From CAJBLF01 sp964542965 (GTDB lineage Bacteria; Patescibacteriota; Gracilibacteria; Absconditabacterales; Absconditicoccaceae), in assembly GCA_964542965.1 (NCBI GenBank), contig CAZIVH010000017.1:1-20735 (forward strand): a stretch of 20,735 bases of DNA, written 5' to 3'. Every line of letters starts with the position of its first letter. The first letter of the stretch is position 1. Positions 1 to 8,057 of the stretch are shown here, piece by piece. A program made the translations under genes and the position numbers. Under the pieces are notes generated by a model. That model made no database searches, was not told the DNA's origin, and saw nothing but the letters and a program-made list of their open reading frames with translations.

Positions 1-1149
1 ATCCTTGCTATCGTGACCGATCACAGGAAAATGGAAACGATCGAGAAAGGAGAACAAGAAGCACTCGGCGATTATCGATACACCAAAGGCGTAGCCACTA
101 TCGTCGGTACGGGCATCGCTCCAGGAAGCGTCAACAATAATATCATCCAACACACAGATATCTTCTATAGCCTCAAGCAACTCACGAGCAAATGACTCGT
201 CATGATCTCAAAAATATTTAACGACGCATTTTCCAATACAAAAAAAAGAGACCGATGATTGGTCTACTGTCGCTATTTCCAGAAGGATAATAAATATACT
301 ATTGTACAATGAACGGGCGGTACAGCATTCAATGAACTTGATGAGATTCCCAATAGGTATCGTTTTGTCCAGAAATATATAACTTCCTATATCGCCTTCC
401 AGCAATGATCCTGATCAACGGGGAAAGACGGCAGCGACATGATAATTATCGCCCATCAATGATCGCCGTTGGATGCGCCGGAAAACTCTCTCGAAGGATT
501 CCAATTGGCAAAAAAACATTGAGCCAATGGCATAGAGATGGATATTTCGTATACCAAAGACAAGCAGAATATCGTGATCCATGGAGAGAAAATGCGAGCT
601 ACCACCTGTGGACAAAGCCATATCGTACGGAAATACGACAGTGCGTATCTCAAGGAAAAATGTCCCTTGAAAAACGGTGAGCAATTGAGAACGCTTGAAG
701 AGATGTTGAAATCATTGGACGGATTGTTCGATTATTATTTCGTCGATATCAAAGTATACACCACCAAAGATGCAGAACAACAAGTCAGAGATGCCATACA
801 GACCGTACAAAAACTCGGTATGCAAGACAGAGTCATCTTCAGTAGCTATGACAAGACCGCTAACTATATCTTATGATCTTACAAGAATATCATCGCAGGA
901 CGAGACACGTTTGATATCGGAGATATCGCTTCTCTTGCCAACGTCAGCCATCGCTACTTCATGACACCTTATACCAACATCACCGGAAGCGTCGTCCAGG
1001 AAGTTGATGATATGGCAAAAAGATTAGTGACCTATACCGTCAACACCACATGAGATTTGACACAACTCTATAAACAAGGAGTCCGTATCATCATGACGGA
1101 TAACGTACCGCTGATCAAATGATATGCGGACAAGTATCTAGGGAAATAA
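1..1149 (+). CDS. Sulfatase/LtaS-like domain fused to glycerophosphodiester phosphodiesterase (5' partial)
   Basis: The frame is open from base 1 to TAA at 1147-1149 (382 residues visible) and contains ten UGA codons read as Gly. Residues about 147-382 form a GDPD domain, which hydrolyses glycerophosphodiesters to an alcohol and glycerol-3-phosphate. It shows IIIAHQG with catalytic His152, PENS, GIEMD with metal ligands Glu179 and Asp181, and a second His194 followed by RATTCG. FVDIK sits in place of the usual EIK. Residues 1 to about 75 look like the end of an alkaline-phosphatase-superfamily (sulfatase or lipoteichoic-acid-synthase) domain, with VTDHR as the metal-binding Asp-His, then GTGIAPG and QHTDI. 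That assignment is inferred from motif order only. Two oddities are HQG where HRG is normal and HGE where HD is normal. The true start lies upstream of the window. The GDPD call is fairly safe; the substrate is unknown, and an envelope polymer or phospholipid headgroup is a guess. Confidence 0.72.
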
Positions 1150-1170
1150 AGATAATAGCACAATTAAAAA

Positions 1171-1195
1171 AACTCCGCATCCACGGAGTTTTTTT
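1171..1195. terminator. Bidirectional intrinsic terminator
   Basis: The arms AACTCCG (1171-1177) and CGGAGTT (1184-1190) form a 7-bp stem with a six-base loop. An A run lies on the left and a T run on the right. It sits between the convergent GDPD (+) and rubrerythrin (-) genes and can serve both. Confidence 0.85.
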
Positions 1196-1210
1196 GCAAT
1201 GAAGACTATT

Positions 1211-1795
1211 TTAGTATTCTTCACATTTCACGATGTAATAATTTTTCTCGTGTCCGCATGATGGACATTGTTCTGGTGGATTCTTTCCTTTGAACACATA
1301 TCCGCACTTCGTGCACATCCATTCGATATCTTCTGCTTTTGCTCGCAACGTACCATCGACTAGACGATCGTGCAATGCTTGATATCTCGCCTCATGATGT
1401 TCTTCTGCGTGAGAGATCGCCCTGATCCTCGCAGCGATTTCCGGCAATCCTTCCTCTTCTGCGATCTTAGCGAATTCAGGATAGAGCACTTCATGTTCGT
1501 GATTCTCGCCATTGATAGCGTATTGGAGATTCTCCAAGGTCGTTCCTTTTTTGACGAATGCTGCCGTACCAACCACTATCTCATCCGTATCTTCACCTAA
1601 CTTCTCTTTCACCGTCTGGATCATCTTGAAAAATCGTGATGCATGTTCTCTCTCCTGTTCAGCCGTCTGTTCAAAGATTTCCGCAATCTGAAGATATCAT
1701 TCTTTCCTTGCTGCGCTGGCATAGATAGCATAGCGATTCCTTGCTTGGGACTCACCTACGAACGCTTTGGTCAGATTCTCTAATGTTTTTCTCAT
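1211..1795 (-). CDS. Rubrerythrin
   Basis: This 194-residue protein is a non-haem di-iron peroxidase that removes hydrogen peroxide in the cytoplasm with electrons from rubredoxin or NAD(P)H systems. The N-terminal ferritin-like four-helix domain opens with MRKTLENLTKAFVGESQARN, which supplies the first Glu ligand at residue 15. It continues with EQEREH, ENHEHE and EEHHE, the other iron-ligand helices. The C-terminal rubredoxin-like knuckle has Cys161-x2-Cys164 and Cys177-x2-Cys180. One UGA codes Gly in ARKEGYLQIA; in the standard code it would cut off the first helix. The start ATG at 1793-1795 gives the family N-terminus. The P-type ATPase gene upstream on the same strand ends 113 bases away. 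It is the only obvious oxidative-stress enzyme in the window and is of full family length. Confidence 0.95.
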
Positions 1796-1908
1796 CGGTA
1801 TCTCGATAAAAAAATAAATCAATTACGGATGATATAGTATTTTCACTGAGAAATACCAGTCTTTTTGTCGATAAAATCGATATGAACAAGAAACAATACT
1901 TATCTTGG

Positions 1909-4674
1909 CTACTTTTTTCTGGAGGTCCCTCTTTGGAAAAATTTCTTTATCTCACGAATAGAGAGAAACAGCAATCATCCTATCAAAGGGAATAGCCAGT
2001 CTTTGAAATCCATTGATCAGAAAGCGAAATATTCATGCACCACAGGAGCATAGACTAGCGTCATAATCAATCCTAAAGCGATTGCTATGGTAAGAAGCAA
2101 TCTTTTGTTTGCTCGTATGTAAGGGGTGAATATCGATCCCATTCACGCTCTGCGCGAAAAAATGTTCGCAAACTGACAGAACATCAGGCTCGTATATGTT
2201 ATGGATGTAGCTATAGGATAATGAAATGTATCAGCACTAAACGTAGCTAATGTAAATCCATGGGTAAAGAGATAGATGAGATAGTTCGAGAAAGCTATTC
2301 CTCACATCAAGATCCCTGAGAAGAGCAAATCCCATATGACAGGTTTGTTGATAATATGATCATTTGGATTTCTCGGACTTTCCTTCATAAGATTTTTTTG
2401 TGCAGGATCTCGCGTGAGCGCTGTCAGCGGTCACATCTCTCCAATCATATCCACTGCCAAAATCTGAAAAGGATTGATAGCCATCGGCAATCCAAATAAT
2501 GCTTTCATCGCAAGACTCGGCAAAACGACAAAAAGCTCTCCTCCATTGGAAGTGATACAGGAAACTATTGTCTTCTTAAGATTCTCGAAGATTATCCTTC
2601 CTTCTCTGATAGCATAGACAAGTGTATGAAAGCTATCATCAAGCAATACAATCTCTGACGCGTCTTTTGCTACATCAGTCCCTATTTTTCCCATCGCCAC
2701 TCAAATATGAGCAGCCTTGAGCGCAGGTGCGTCATTGATGCCATCACCTGTGACCGCAACGATATTGTGTGTCTTTCTCAGTAGATTAACTATTCTCAAT
2801 TTGTCTTCCGGCGATGTCCTCGAAAAGATAATCGATCACTCTTTCTGGAGTATCTGTACAAGTTGAATATCAGATATTGTTTCCAATTTTTCTCCAGCGA
2901 CCATCGTTATCTTCTCTCCATCTTCCAATCCTATGCGTTTCGCTATCGCTTCAGCAGTAAGTCCGTAATCTCATGTAATCATAATAACTTTAATCTTGGC
3001 ATCATAGGTTGATTGTACAGCTGCACGCACTTCCGCTCTTGGCGGATCGATGATGTTCAGACATCAGAGAAAGATCAGATCATATTCTACATCCTTCCAT
3101 TTCCGTGCAGGATCATAGTTTTCCAATGGTTTGTATGCTACACACAGATTTCTCATAGCCTCTTTCGATTGTTCTTCTATATATTTCTCTATCTGATGTT
3201 TATCTTTAGCGGTAAGTTTCCTGATGATTTTCCCATCATAGATCTGCGTGCATTTTTCTAGGATCGCTGCAGGCGATCATTTCACATACAATAATTTCTG
3301 ACCCTCTATGACACGCACAGATGACATCATCTTCCTGACCGAATCGAATCCGTATTGATGCAACTGAGGCGTGATCTGATTTATCTTGTTGGTATCTATT
3401 CATGCTTTCTCTGCTAGATTAATCAATGCCGCTTCCGTAGGATCGCCGATGGCATACCGTGTCATATGCTCATCATCCGGCGGATTTATTCTCGCATTGG
3501 AATCCATGAACAAGGCATTGAAGAAATGCTTTCGTGAAATGATGAATGATTCATCAACTTTTTTTTTCGTTTTTTCATCGATGATATCACCTGTCGGTTC
3601 ATATCCATCACCTTCGATTTCATATCTATGGAAACCAAGCATCATATGTTTGACGGTCATTTCGTTTTTGGTCAGCGTCCCTGTCTTGTCTGTACAGATA
3701 ACATTGACGCATCAGAGCGTTTCCACGGATGCTAATTGTTTTACCAGCGCTTTGTTTTTTGCGAGTCTACCCGCAGCTAACGATAATGCAATACTCACCT
3801 GTGCAGGTAATCCTTGCGGAATCATGGATGCAGAGATTCCTATAGCGAAGATGAAGGCTTCTCTCGGCGTAAGATGAGCGAGCAAAGAAACAACAATCAG
3901 GATACCACACAATATAAGCGTCCCTATAGTAAGTTTTTTTGCAATATTCTTCATCTCCATCTGGAGCGGCGTAATCTCAGGCACCTGTTCCTGAGAAAGA
4001 TTAGCTATTCTTCCCAATTGTGTTTTCATACCGGTTGCGAACACCACGCATCGCGCATATCATGTCGCTACCGTCGTTCCCATCCATACGCAGTTATTCC
4101 TTTCGGAGAGCATGACATCACCCCCTATCTCATGCGTAAATTTATTCTGAGGATTAGATTCTCCCGTCAGAGAAAAATCATTGGTTTGAAATTCAGATGC
4201 TTGGAGTATTCTCATATCTGCAGGAATGCTGTCTCATTCTTCTACATATACTATATCACCCGGAACGAGCTCTTCTGCAAGTTCCTCTATCATCACTCAA
4301 TTCCTCTTCACCTTTGCGTTTGGATGGATCATCTTTTTGAGAGACTCCATGATTTTTTCGGCCTTGGCTTCCTGGATATATCCGATGATAGCATTGATCA
4401 ATATGATGATCGTCAATATCGTTGCCCCTCTATACTCCTTGAGATAGATCGAAATACCGTCGCTCACCATCAACAGTATGATCAGGATATCTTTGAATTG
4501 CCTAAAAAATTTCAGCAAGATCGATGGCTTGCTGATTCAGGTCAACATATTTTTTCCGTAGATCTTTTCCCTGATGAATACGTCCTCCCTTTTGAGCCCT
4601 TCAAAAGAAGTCCCAAGTTCGGAAAGCGCTTCTTGAGGAGAAAGCTTATAGAAATCGTCTTTCATAAATTCCAT
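1909..4674 (-). CDS. P2-type cation-transporting ATPase (calcium/sodium pump family)
   Basis: This 921-residue membrane pump uses ATP to move a cation through an aspartyl-phosphate intermediate. In order it has an N-terminal cation-ATPase segment (KLSPQEALSELGTS), M1-M2, an actuator domain with SLTGESNPQ, M4, the phosphorylation site ICTDKTGTLTKNE (Asp329), a nucleotide domain with YAIGDPTEAAL and YVKGSPAAI, the hinge VTGDGINDAPALK (Asp644), and C-terminal helices M5-M10. M5 keeps SNGGE, matching the Asn and Glu cation ligands of SERCA. M4 has IPQGLP (Gln287) where most P2 pumps have PEGL, and M6 reads VDMIGEMGP. The ion is therefore uncertain, although P2A/P2C is the closest class. Many UGA-Gly codons interrupt it under the standard code. 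A TTGACA/TATAAT promoter lies directly upstream (4704-4731). The start at 4674 is the first ATG; another lies three codons in. Confidence 0.93.
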
Positions 4675-4703
4675 AGGTACTAAGGGAATAAAAAGACAGC
4701 ATA

Positions 4704-4731
4704 ATTATACCTGAATGTGTTTTTTTGTCAA
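4704..4731 (-). promoter_or_regulatory. Sigma70-type promoter of the P-type ATPase
   Basis: On the minus strand, TTGACA (4731-4726) and TATAAT (4709-4704) are both exact consensus hexamers, 16 bases apart. They lie about 30 bases before the ATPase start codon. Confidence 0.82.
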
Positions 4732-4762
4732 ATTCGGTTTTCGATTGAAAGCAGTGGACAAA

Positions 4763-4787
4763 ACATACCATGACGGTATGTTTTTTT
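4763..4787 (+). promoter_or_regulatory. Palindrome with T tract in the divergent promoter region
   Basis: ACATACC (4763-4769) and GGTATGT (4775-4781) form a perfect 7-bp inverted repeat with loop ATGAC and a following T run. It looks like a terminator, but no plus-strand gene precedes it. It overlaps the likely -35 of the next gene (ATGACG 4770-4775, 18 bases before TATATA 4794-4799). An operator, an attenuator or a terminator against stray transcription are all possible. Confidence 0.45.
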
Positions 4788-4806
4788 ACCCCTTATATAT
4801 AGTAGT

Positions 4807-5145
4807 ATGAAAAAAATCGCTTTACTTTGAATCTTAGCGTCAGTGTTTTTAGCTGGCTGCAGCCAACCGACACAGACAAAAAATCTCGATGATTTCGCTA
4901 AATGTTTGACTGAAAAATGAGCTATTATGTACGGAAGCAAGACCTGTCCACATTGTCTAGATCAAAAACAAATGTTCGGTAAAAGCTTCACTTACATCAC
5001 CTATGTGGAATGTACAGAAACCCCTGAACGCTGCGCCAATTTGCAATGAGTTCCTACTCGGGAGATCGGAAAAGGAAACTATCTTGTAGGGAAACAGGAG
5101 TTTGCGGCATTGGCTGAGGCGACTGATTGTGTGTTAGCTGAATAG
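4807..5145 (+). CDS. Thioredoxin-fold lipoprotein (CPHC redox motif)
   Basis: This 112-residue predicted lipoprotein starts MKKIALLGILASVFLAGCSQ: a short basic n-region, a hydrophobic helix and an LAGC lipobox with Cys18 as the lipidation site. The mature part carries MYGSKTCPHCLDQKQMF, a thioredoxin-like CxxC, followed by GVPTREI with the cis-Pro typical of this fold. The short domain with two further Cys residues (VECTETPERC) resembles the thioredoxin domain often attached to VKOR in bacteria. A disulfide or thiol exchange role outside the membrane is likely, but no VKOR or DsbB partner is visible here. Three UGA-Gly codons occur, including one in the signal peptide. A TATATA lies only eight bases before the ATG, so the mRNA may be nearly leaderless. 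Two small genes follow on the same strand at 25 and 10 bases spacing. Confidence 0.85.
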
Positions 5146-5170
5146 TCTTTTTATTCTTTTCCTCTTACCC

Positions 5171-5848
5171 ATGAAAAAAACACTGCTCGTTAGTATGCTC
5201 TTAGTAGGATTTTTTGCTGCATGCTTTGGTACCTACACCACAACATCCACCGAATACAAGACTCCCATTCTCAAGACCGCATTGAATTTCCACGCAAGCT
5301 ATGCCAACGGTAAAGTCACTACTTCACGGGCAAATATCAATGTCGTCACTAGTAGTGCAATGAAACGATACAAAGTAGTAAAATCAGCAACCAACCATTT
5401 TCCGGTCTATCCTGATGACGGCTACATTACCGCTATCTGAGACAGATCACAGACGAATTTCACGGAAACGAATCCGTCCAATGGAACGCGATACTACAGA
5501 GTATGCGCCATTATGGAAGATATGAATAGATACTGCAGCAATGTCGTAGAGCTCACCATCAATACGGCAGAGAATACCGCAACAACTACAACTCCACCAA
5601 AGACCATAGTGACTCCCTTGACGTCAAGCCTCAAAACAACAATCGATAGTTTGGTCGTCGCTTTCATGGAAAAATTGCAAGCGAAATATCCAAACAACAT
5701 CTCTTCAAGAATCACCCTCCTCGATACGTTGATCAATAAAATCGGTACACTCGCAACCGGAAAAAATGCATCGCTATTCACCTATCTCAAGGAGAGATTA
5801 CAAGAACAGGCTGACATTCTCAGACTTCAAGATTTACTAGATATCTAA
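5171..5848 (+). CDS. Exported protein with a fibronectin type III-like domain
   Basis: This 225-residue protein starts MKKTLLVSMLLVGFFAACFG, an export signal whose AAC could also be an imperfect lipobox. Residues about 35-125 look like a beta-sandwich: YKVVKSATNHFPVYPDDGYI and NGTRYYRVCAIMEDMNRYCS match the FN3-like repeats found in CPR surface proteins. A Thr/Pro-rich linker follows (ATTTTPPK), then a C-terminal helical segment of about 90 residues rich in Lys, Leu and Asn. One UGA codes Gly directly after DDGYITAI; under the standard code the protein would end there. The gene sits between a redox lipoprotein and an oxidoreductase. It is probably a surface or adhesion accessory; the exact role is not recognisable. 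Confidence 0.75.
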
Positions 5849-5858
5849 TTTTCCCTCC

Positions 5859-6518
5859 ATGGGTACAGAAGGAATAAAAGCTAAAGTCATCAACCGTCAG
5901 ATGTTGACAGAAAACGTCATGGAATTCACCATTGAGACCTATGAGGAAGTAAAAGTCTTTCCTGGGCAGTGGGCACTTTTCCTTTTTGAAGACGACCAAG
6001 GTCCATTTCAGAGAAGCTATTCCATCGTAGACCAGGACACCGACAACGAAAGGACTATGCTCATCTTCGCGATCAAGCTTTCCCAACATGGCAGATGAGG
6101 CGCAATGATCAGAAAAATACAAATAGGCAACGAAGTCACTATCAAAGGAATCTTCGGTGACTTTATCCTTCAGAACACCCAATTGCCCAAAGTGTTTATC
6201 TGACTATGAGCAGGCATAGTCCCTTTGCTCAATATGGCGAAATATTGTACAACGGAGAAACAGCTCTTTTTCTCTGTGCCGTTCAAAAAGGATCTTTTTT
6301 ACGAAGAAAGGATCAGAAAAATTCACGGAATGGGATATAAAATCTACATCTCGCAGGAATCCGTACCTGGGTATCAGTCAGGAAGAATAGATCTTATCAA
6401 AGAGCATTTTGATCCAAATACAGAATTTTACCTCTGTTGACAACCTGAAAACATCGAAGAAATTGTATGAAAGCTAACGTTTTTGGGGTTCAAGAGAATC
6501 TATACAGAAAAGTTCTAA
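5859..6518 (+). CDS. FAD/NAD(P)-binding oxidoreductase of the ferredoxin reductase (FNR) fold
   Basis: This 219-residue flavoprotein reductase has two domains. The N-terminal FAD beta-barrel shows FPGQWALFLF and QRSYSIVD, the latter being the RxYS flavin-binding motif. The C-terminal nucleotide-binding domain shows FIGLGAGIVPLLNM, then FYLCGQPENIEE, the (Y/F)xCGxP motif near NAD(P)H, and ends IYTEKF as many family members do. No [2Fe-2S] ferredoxin or PyrK-type cysteine domain follows, so the electron acceptor is separate and unknown. Several UGA-Gly codons fall in the C-terminal half, including one in the GLGAGIVP loop and one in LCGQP. It starts ten bases after the FN3-like gene and is probably co-transcribed. 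Whether it feeds the upstream lipoprotein is unclear, because that protein lies across the membrane. Confidence 0.87.
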
Positions 6519-6594
6519 AAACGCTTGATTTTGTTCCCGATATCTATATACACATCCCACGAAGTTTTTTTTGTGTTGTCTAATTTGCGGATAT

Positions 6595-6668
6595 GCGGAC
6601 ATGATGTAATTGGTGTAGCATAGCAGACTTCAGCTCTGTTCGTACGGGTTCGAGTCCCGTTGTCCGCT
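6595..6668 (+). tRNA. tRNA-Gly(UCA), reads UGA
   Basis: The 74-base cloverleaf has acceptor GCGGACA/TGTCCGC, anticodon stem GCAGA/TCTGT and T-arm ACGGG-TTCGAGT-CCCGT. The anticodon loop CTTCAGC gives anticodon UCA (6630-6632), complementary to UGA. Identity elements fit bacterial GlyRS: G1-C72, C2-G71, G3-C70, discriminator U73 (T6668) and C35. Position 36 is A instead of the C of normal tRNA-Gly, as needed to read UGA. The 3' CCA is not encoded. Base 37 is G, where A is usual next to A36. This gene explains the in-frame UGA codons throughout the window. Trp or Sec identity is unlikely because UGA falls on conserved glycines and the fold is ordinary. Confidence 0.95.
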
Positions 6669-6689
6669 ACTTAGCTTCTTAAAAAAAAT

Positions 6690-6944
6690 ATGGGCAAACA
6701 AATCTTGATAGGATTGGTAATCGTGGGAATGTGATGAGTGTTGGTATATTTTTCATGAGCTATCGCTGAGATATTCGGAAGCATAGAGCGATTCGAAAAA
6801 AATCTCTGAGGCACAAGAAATGGACTGATTCTCTTCGGATTCGGCATCATCATCATCGGATTGCTGGTACTATTCGGAGTGATACCTACATCATCGCCGA
6901 CAGAAAATATCGGAAGTTTAACCACTGCACCGGCGATTCAATAA
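6690..6944 (+). CDS. Small two-helix membrane protein
   Basis: This 84-residue protein lies between tRNA-Gly(UCA) and tRNA-Tyr and contains four or five UGA-Gly codons. Two hydrophobic segments (about residues 5-27 and 45-66) flank a short charged loop, EIFGSIERFEKNLGGTRNG, and a polar Ser/Thr tail ends the protein. The layout of an apolar helix, an amphipathic loop ending in a conserved Leu-Gly-Gly, and a second apolar helix resembles small membrane proteins common in CPR genomes. I know no function for these. In the standard code the frame is cut into pieces, so ordinary gene callers would miss it. The start ATG at 6690 follows an A-rich stretch without a Shine-Dalgarno site. Confidence 0.7.
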
Positions 6945-6950
6945 CAATAT

Positions 6951-7033
6951 GGGGAGATGGCAGAGCGGTCAATTGCATCAGACTGTAAATCTGACGCCTC
7001 ACGGCTACGTAGGTTCAAATCCTACTCTCCCCA
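6951..7033 (+). tRNA. tRNA-Tyr(GUA)
   Basis: This 83-base class II tRNA has acceptor GGGGAGA/TCTCCCC, anticodon loop CTGTAAA (anticodon GUA), a long variable arm and T-arm GTAGG-TTCAAAT-CCTAC with discriminator A. It ends two bases before the N gap. Confidence 0.94.
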
Positions 7034-7035
7034 AA

Positions 7036-7135
7036 NNNNNNNNNNNNNNNNNNNNNNNNNNNNNNNNNNNNNNNNNNNNNNNNNNNNNNNNNNNNNNNNN
7101 NNNNNNNNNNNNNNNNNNNNNNNNNNNNNNNNNNN
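7036..7135. other. 100-N scaffold gap
   Basis: Exactly 100 N characters, the usual placeholder for a gap of unknown size between contigs. It lies within the tRNA cluster, so further tRNA or small genes could be missing. Confidence 0.99.
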
Positions 7136-7136
7136 T

Positions 7137-7210
7137 GGGCCCTTAGCTCATTTTGGTAGAGCACCTGCTTTGCACGCAGGGGGTGAGGGGTTCGAATCCC
7201 CTAGGGTCCA
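7137..7210 (+). tRNA. tRNA-Ala(UGC)
   Basis: This 74-base tRNA has anticodon stem CCTGC/GCAGG and loop TTTGCAC (anticodon UGC). The acceptor GGGCCCT/AGGGTCC contains the G3-U70 wobble pair that defines alanine identity, and the discriminator is A. It starts one base after the gap. Confidence 0.95.
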
Positions 7211-7241
7211 AATGTAAGTAACTTCCAAGTTTAGAAGCTAC

Positions 7242-7313
7242 GCTCCTGTAGTTCAATGGATAGAACAACAGCCTTCTAAGCTGTGGATCCAAGTTCGATT
7301 CTTGGCAGGGGTA
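7242..7313 (+). tRNA. tRNA-Arg(UCU)
   Basis: This 72-base tRNA has anticodon stem ACAGC/GCTGT, loop CTTCTAA (anticodon UCU) and T-arm CCAAG-TTCGATT-CTTGG. The acceptor GCTCCTG/CAGGGGT carries two G-U pairs, G1-U72 and U3-G70. It reads AGA/AGG, which are heavily used arginine codons in the ribosomal genes nearby. Confidence 0.9.
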
Positions 7314-7319
7314 GATAAA

Positions 7320-7390
7320 AATTACAAATTTAGAATTACGAATTATCAATAAACAAATATCATTTAATTCGTAATTGAAAATCTGTAATT
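7320..7390. repeat. AT-rich inverted repeat between tRNA genes
   Basis: AATTACGAATTA (7334-7345) and TAATTCGTAATT (7365-7376) are perfect 12-base inverted arms. An outer pair, AATTACA (7320-7326) and TGTAATT (7384-7390), flanks them. The element fills the whole spacer between tRNA-Arg and tRNA-Glu. It lacks the GC stem of a terminator. Confidence 0.7.
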
Positions 7391-7405
7391 GATAATTCAT
7401 TCCGT

Positions 7406-7479
7406 GCTCTCGTCGTCTAGTGGTTTAGGACATCACCCTCTCACGGTGGAGATCGCGGGTTCGAGTCCCGCCGGGAGCG
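7406..7479 (+). tRNA. tRNA-Glu(CUC)
   Basis: This 74-base tRNA has acceptor GCTCTCG/CGGGAGC, anticodon stem TCACC/GGTGG, loop CTCTCAC (anticodon CUC), T-arm GCGGG-TTCGAGT-CCCGC and discriminator G. A CUC anticodon reads GAG, so the GAA-reading tRNA must be elsewhere. Confidence 0.93.
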
Positions 7480-7504
7480 AATATATTTATCTTTTGACTA
7501 CTCT

Positions 7505-8053
7505 ATGGACGCAAGACCCAATACCTTCAACAAAGACAGAGTGTTTATGGTGTACCTGAACGAACAAATCAAGGCGCCGAATATTGTTATCATCGACGAA
7601 ACAGGAACAAACCTATGAACATTCCCGAGAAAAAGAGCTCTCGAAATGGCTGAAGAACAAGGCAAGGATCTAGTCCAAATGAGATATGATGCAGAGACCA
7701 TGACTTCGACAGTAAAACTGGTCGATTATGGGAAATATATGTATCAAAAATCCAAGGATGAAAAGGAAAAAAAGAAAACCATGAAACCCACCACCCTCAA
7801 GGAAATAAAGATCAGTTATGCTATCGGAGAAAACGATCTCCAAATGAAAATGAAAAAGGCGATCGAGTTTTTGAAGGACAGATATAACGTTAAATTCTTC
7901 ATCAAACTGAGAGGAAGGGAAAAAATATACGCAGGCAAAGCTATCGAAAAACTCATGAAAATAAAAAACGACTTGGCGGAGCATGGTAAATCGCAATTTG
8001 AGACTCCGAAGCAAGAAGCTCAATGATATAGCATCATTTTATTCAGTAAATAA
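7505..8053 (+). CDS. infC: Translation initiation factor IF-3
   Basis: This 182-residue protein binds the 30S subunit, keeps 50S off, and checks start codon and initiator tRNA. The N-domain shows NEQIKAPNIVIIDETGTNLG and ALEMAEEQGKDLVQM. After a Lys-rich linker, the C-domain shows KEIKISYAIGENDLQMKMK, FIKLRGREK and KLMKIKNDL. It heads the classical infC-rpmI-rplT operon. Two UGA-Gly codons occur: one in the conserved GTNLG turn, and one at 8024-8026 after KQEAQ. Reading the second as Gly adds ten residues to the TAA at 8051. The start is an ordinary ATG, not the AUU used for autoregulation in E. coli, so that control is probably absent. An internal ATG at 7544 would remove 13 residues. Known family members support the longer form. 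Confidence 0.95.
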
Positions 8054-8057
8054 TACT

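Noticed and set aside
3814..4683. Long open frame on the plus strand opposite the P-type ATPase
   Set aside because: Its translation is a low-complexity, His/Arg/Phe-rich sequence with no family resemblance. It mirrors the codon pattern of the well-supported ATPase on the minus strand.
6595..6668. tRNA with UCA anticodon as tRNA-Trp (code 4) or tRNA-Sec
   Set aside because: UGA aligns with conserved Gly, not Trp, in ribosomal proteins. The tRNA has a normal-length acceptor and a four-base variable loop, unlike tRNA-Sec, and has U73 as in bacterial tRNA-Gly.
7143..7400. Minus-strand open frame across tRNA-Ala and tRNA-Arg
   Set aside because: It lies antisense to two clear tRNA genes, and its peptide contains the familiar artefact produced by translating tRNA T-arms (NLDPQLRR, GFEPLTPC).
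8021..8026. UGA after KQEAQ as the stop codon of infC
   Set aside because: UGA is a glycine codon in this genome, so the frame continues ten residues to UAA at 8051-8053, which also fits the four-base gap to rpmI. The extra tail is not conserved, so this stays slightly uncertain.
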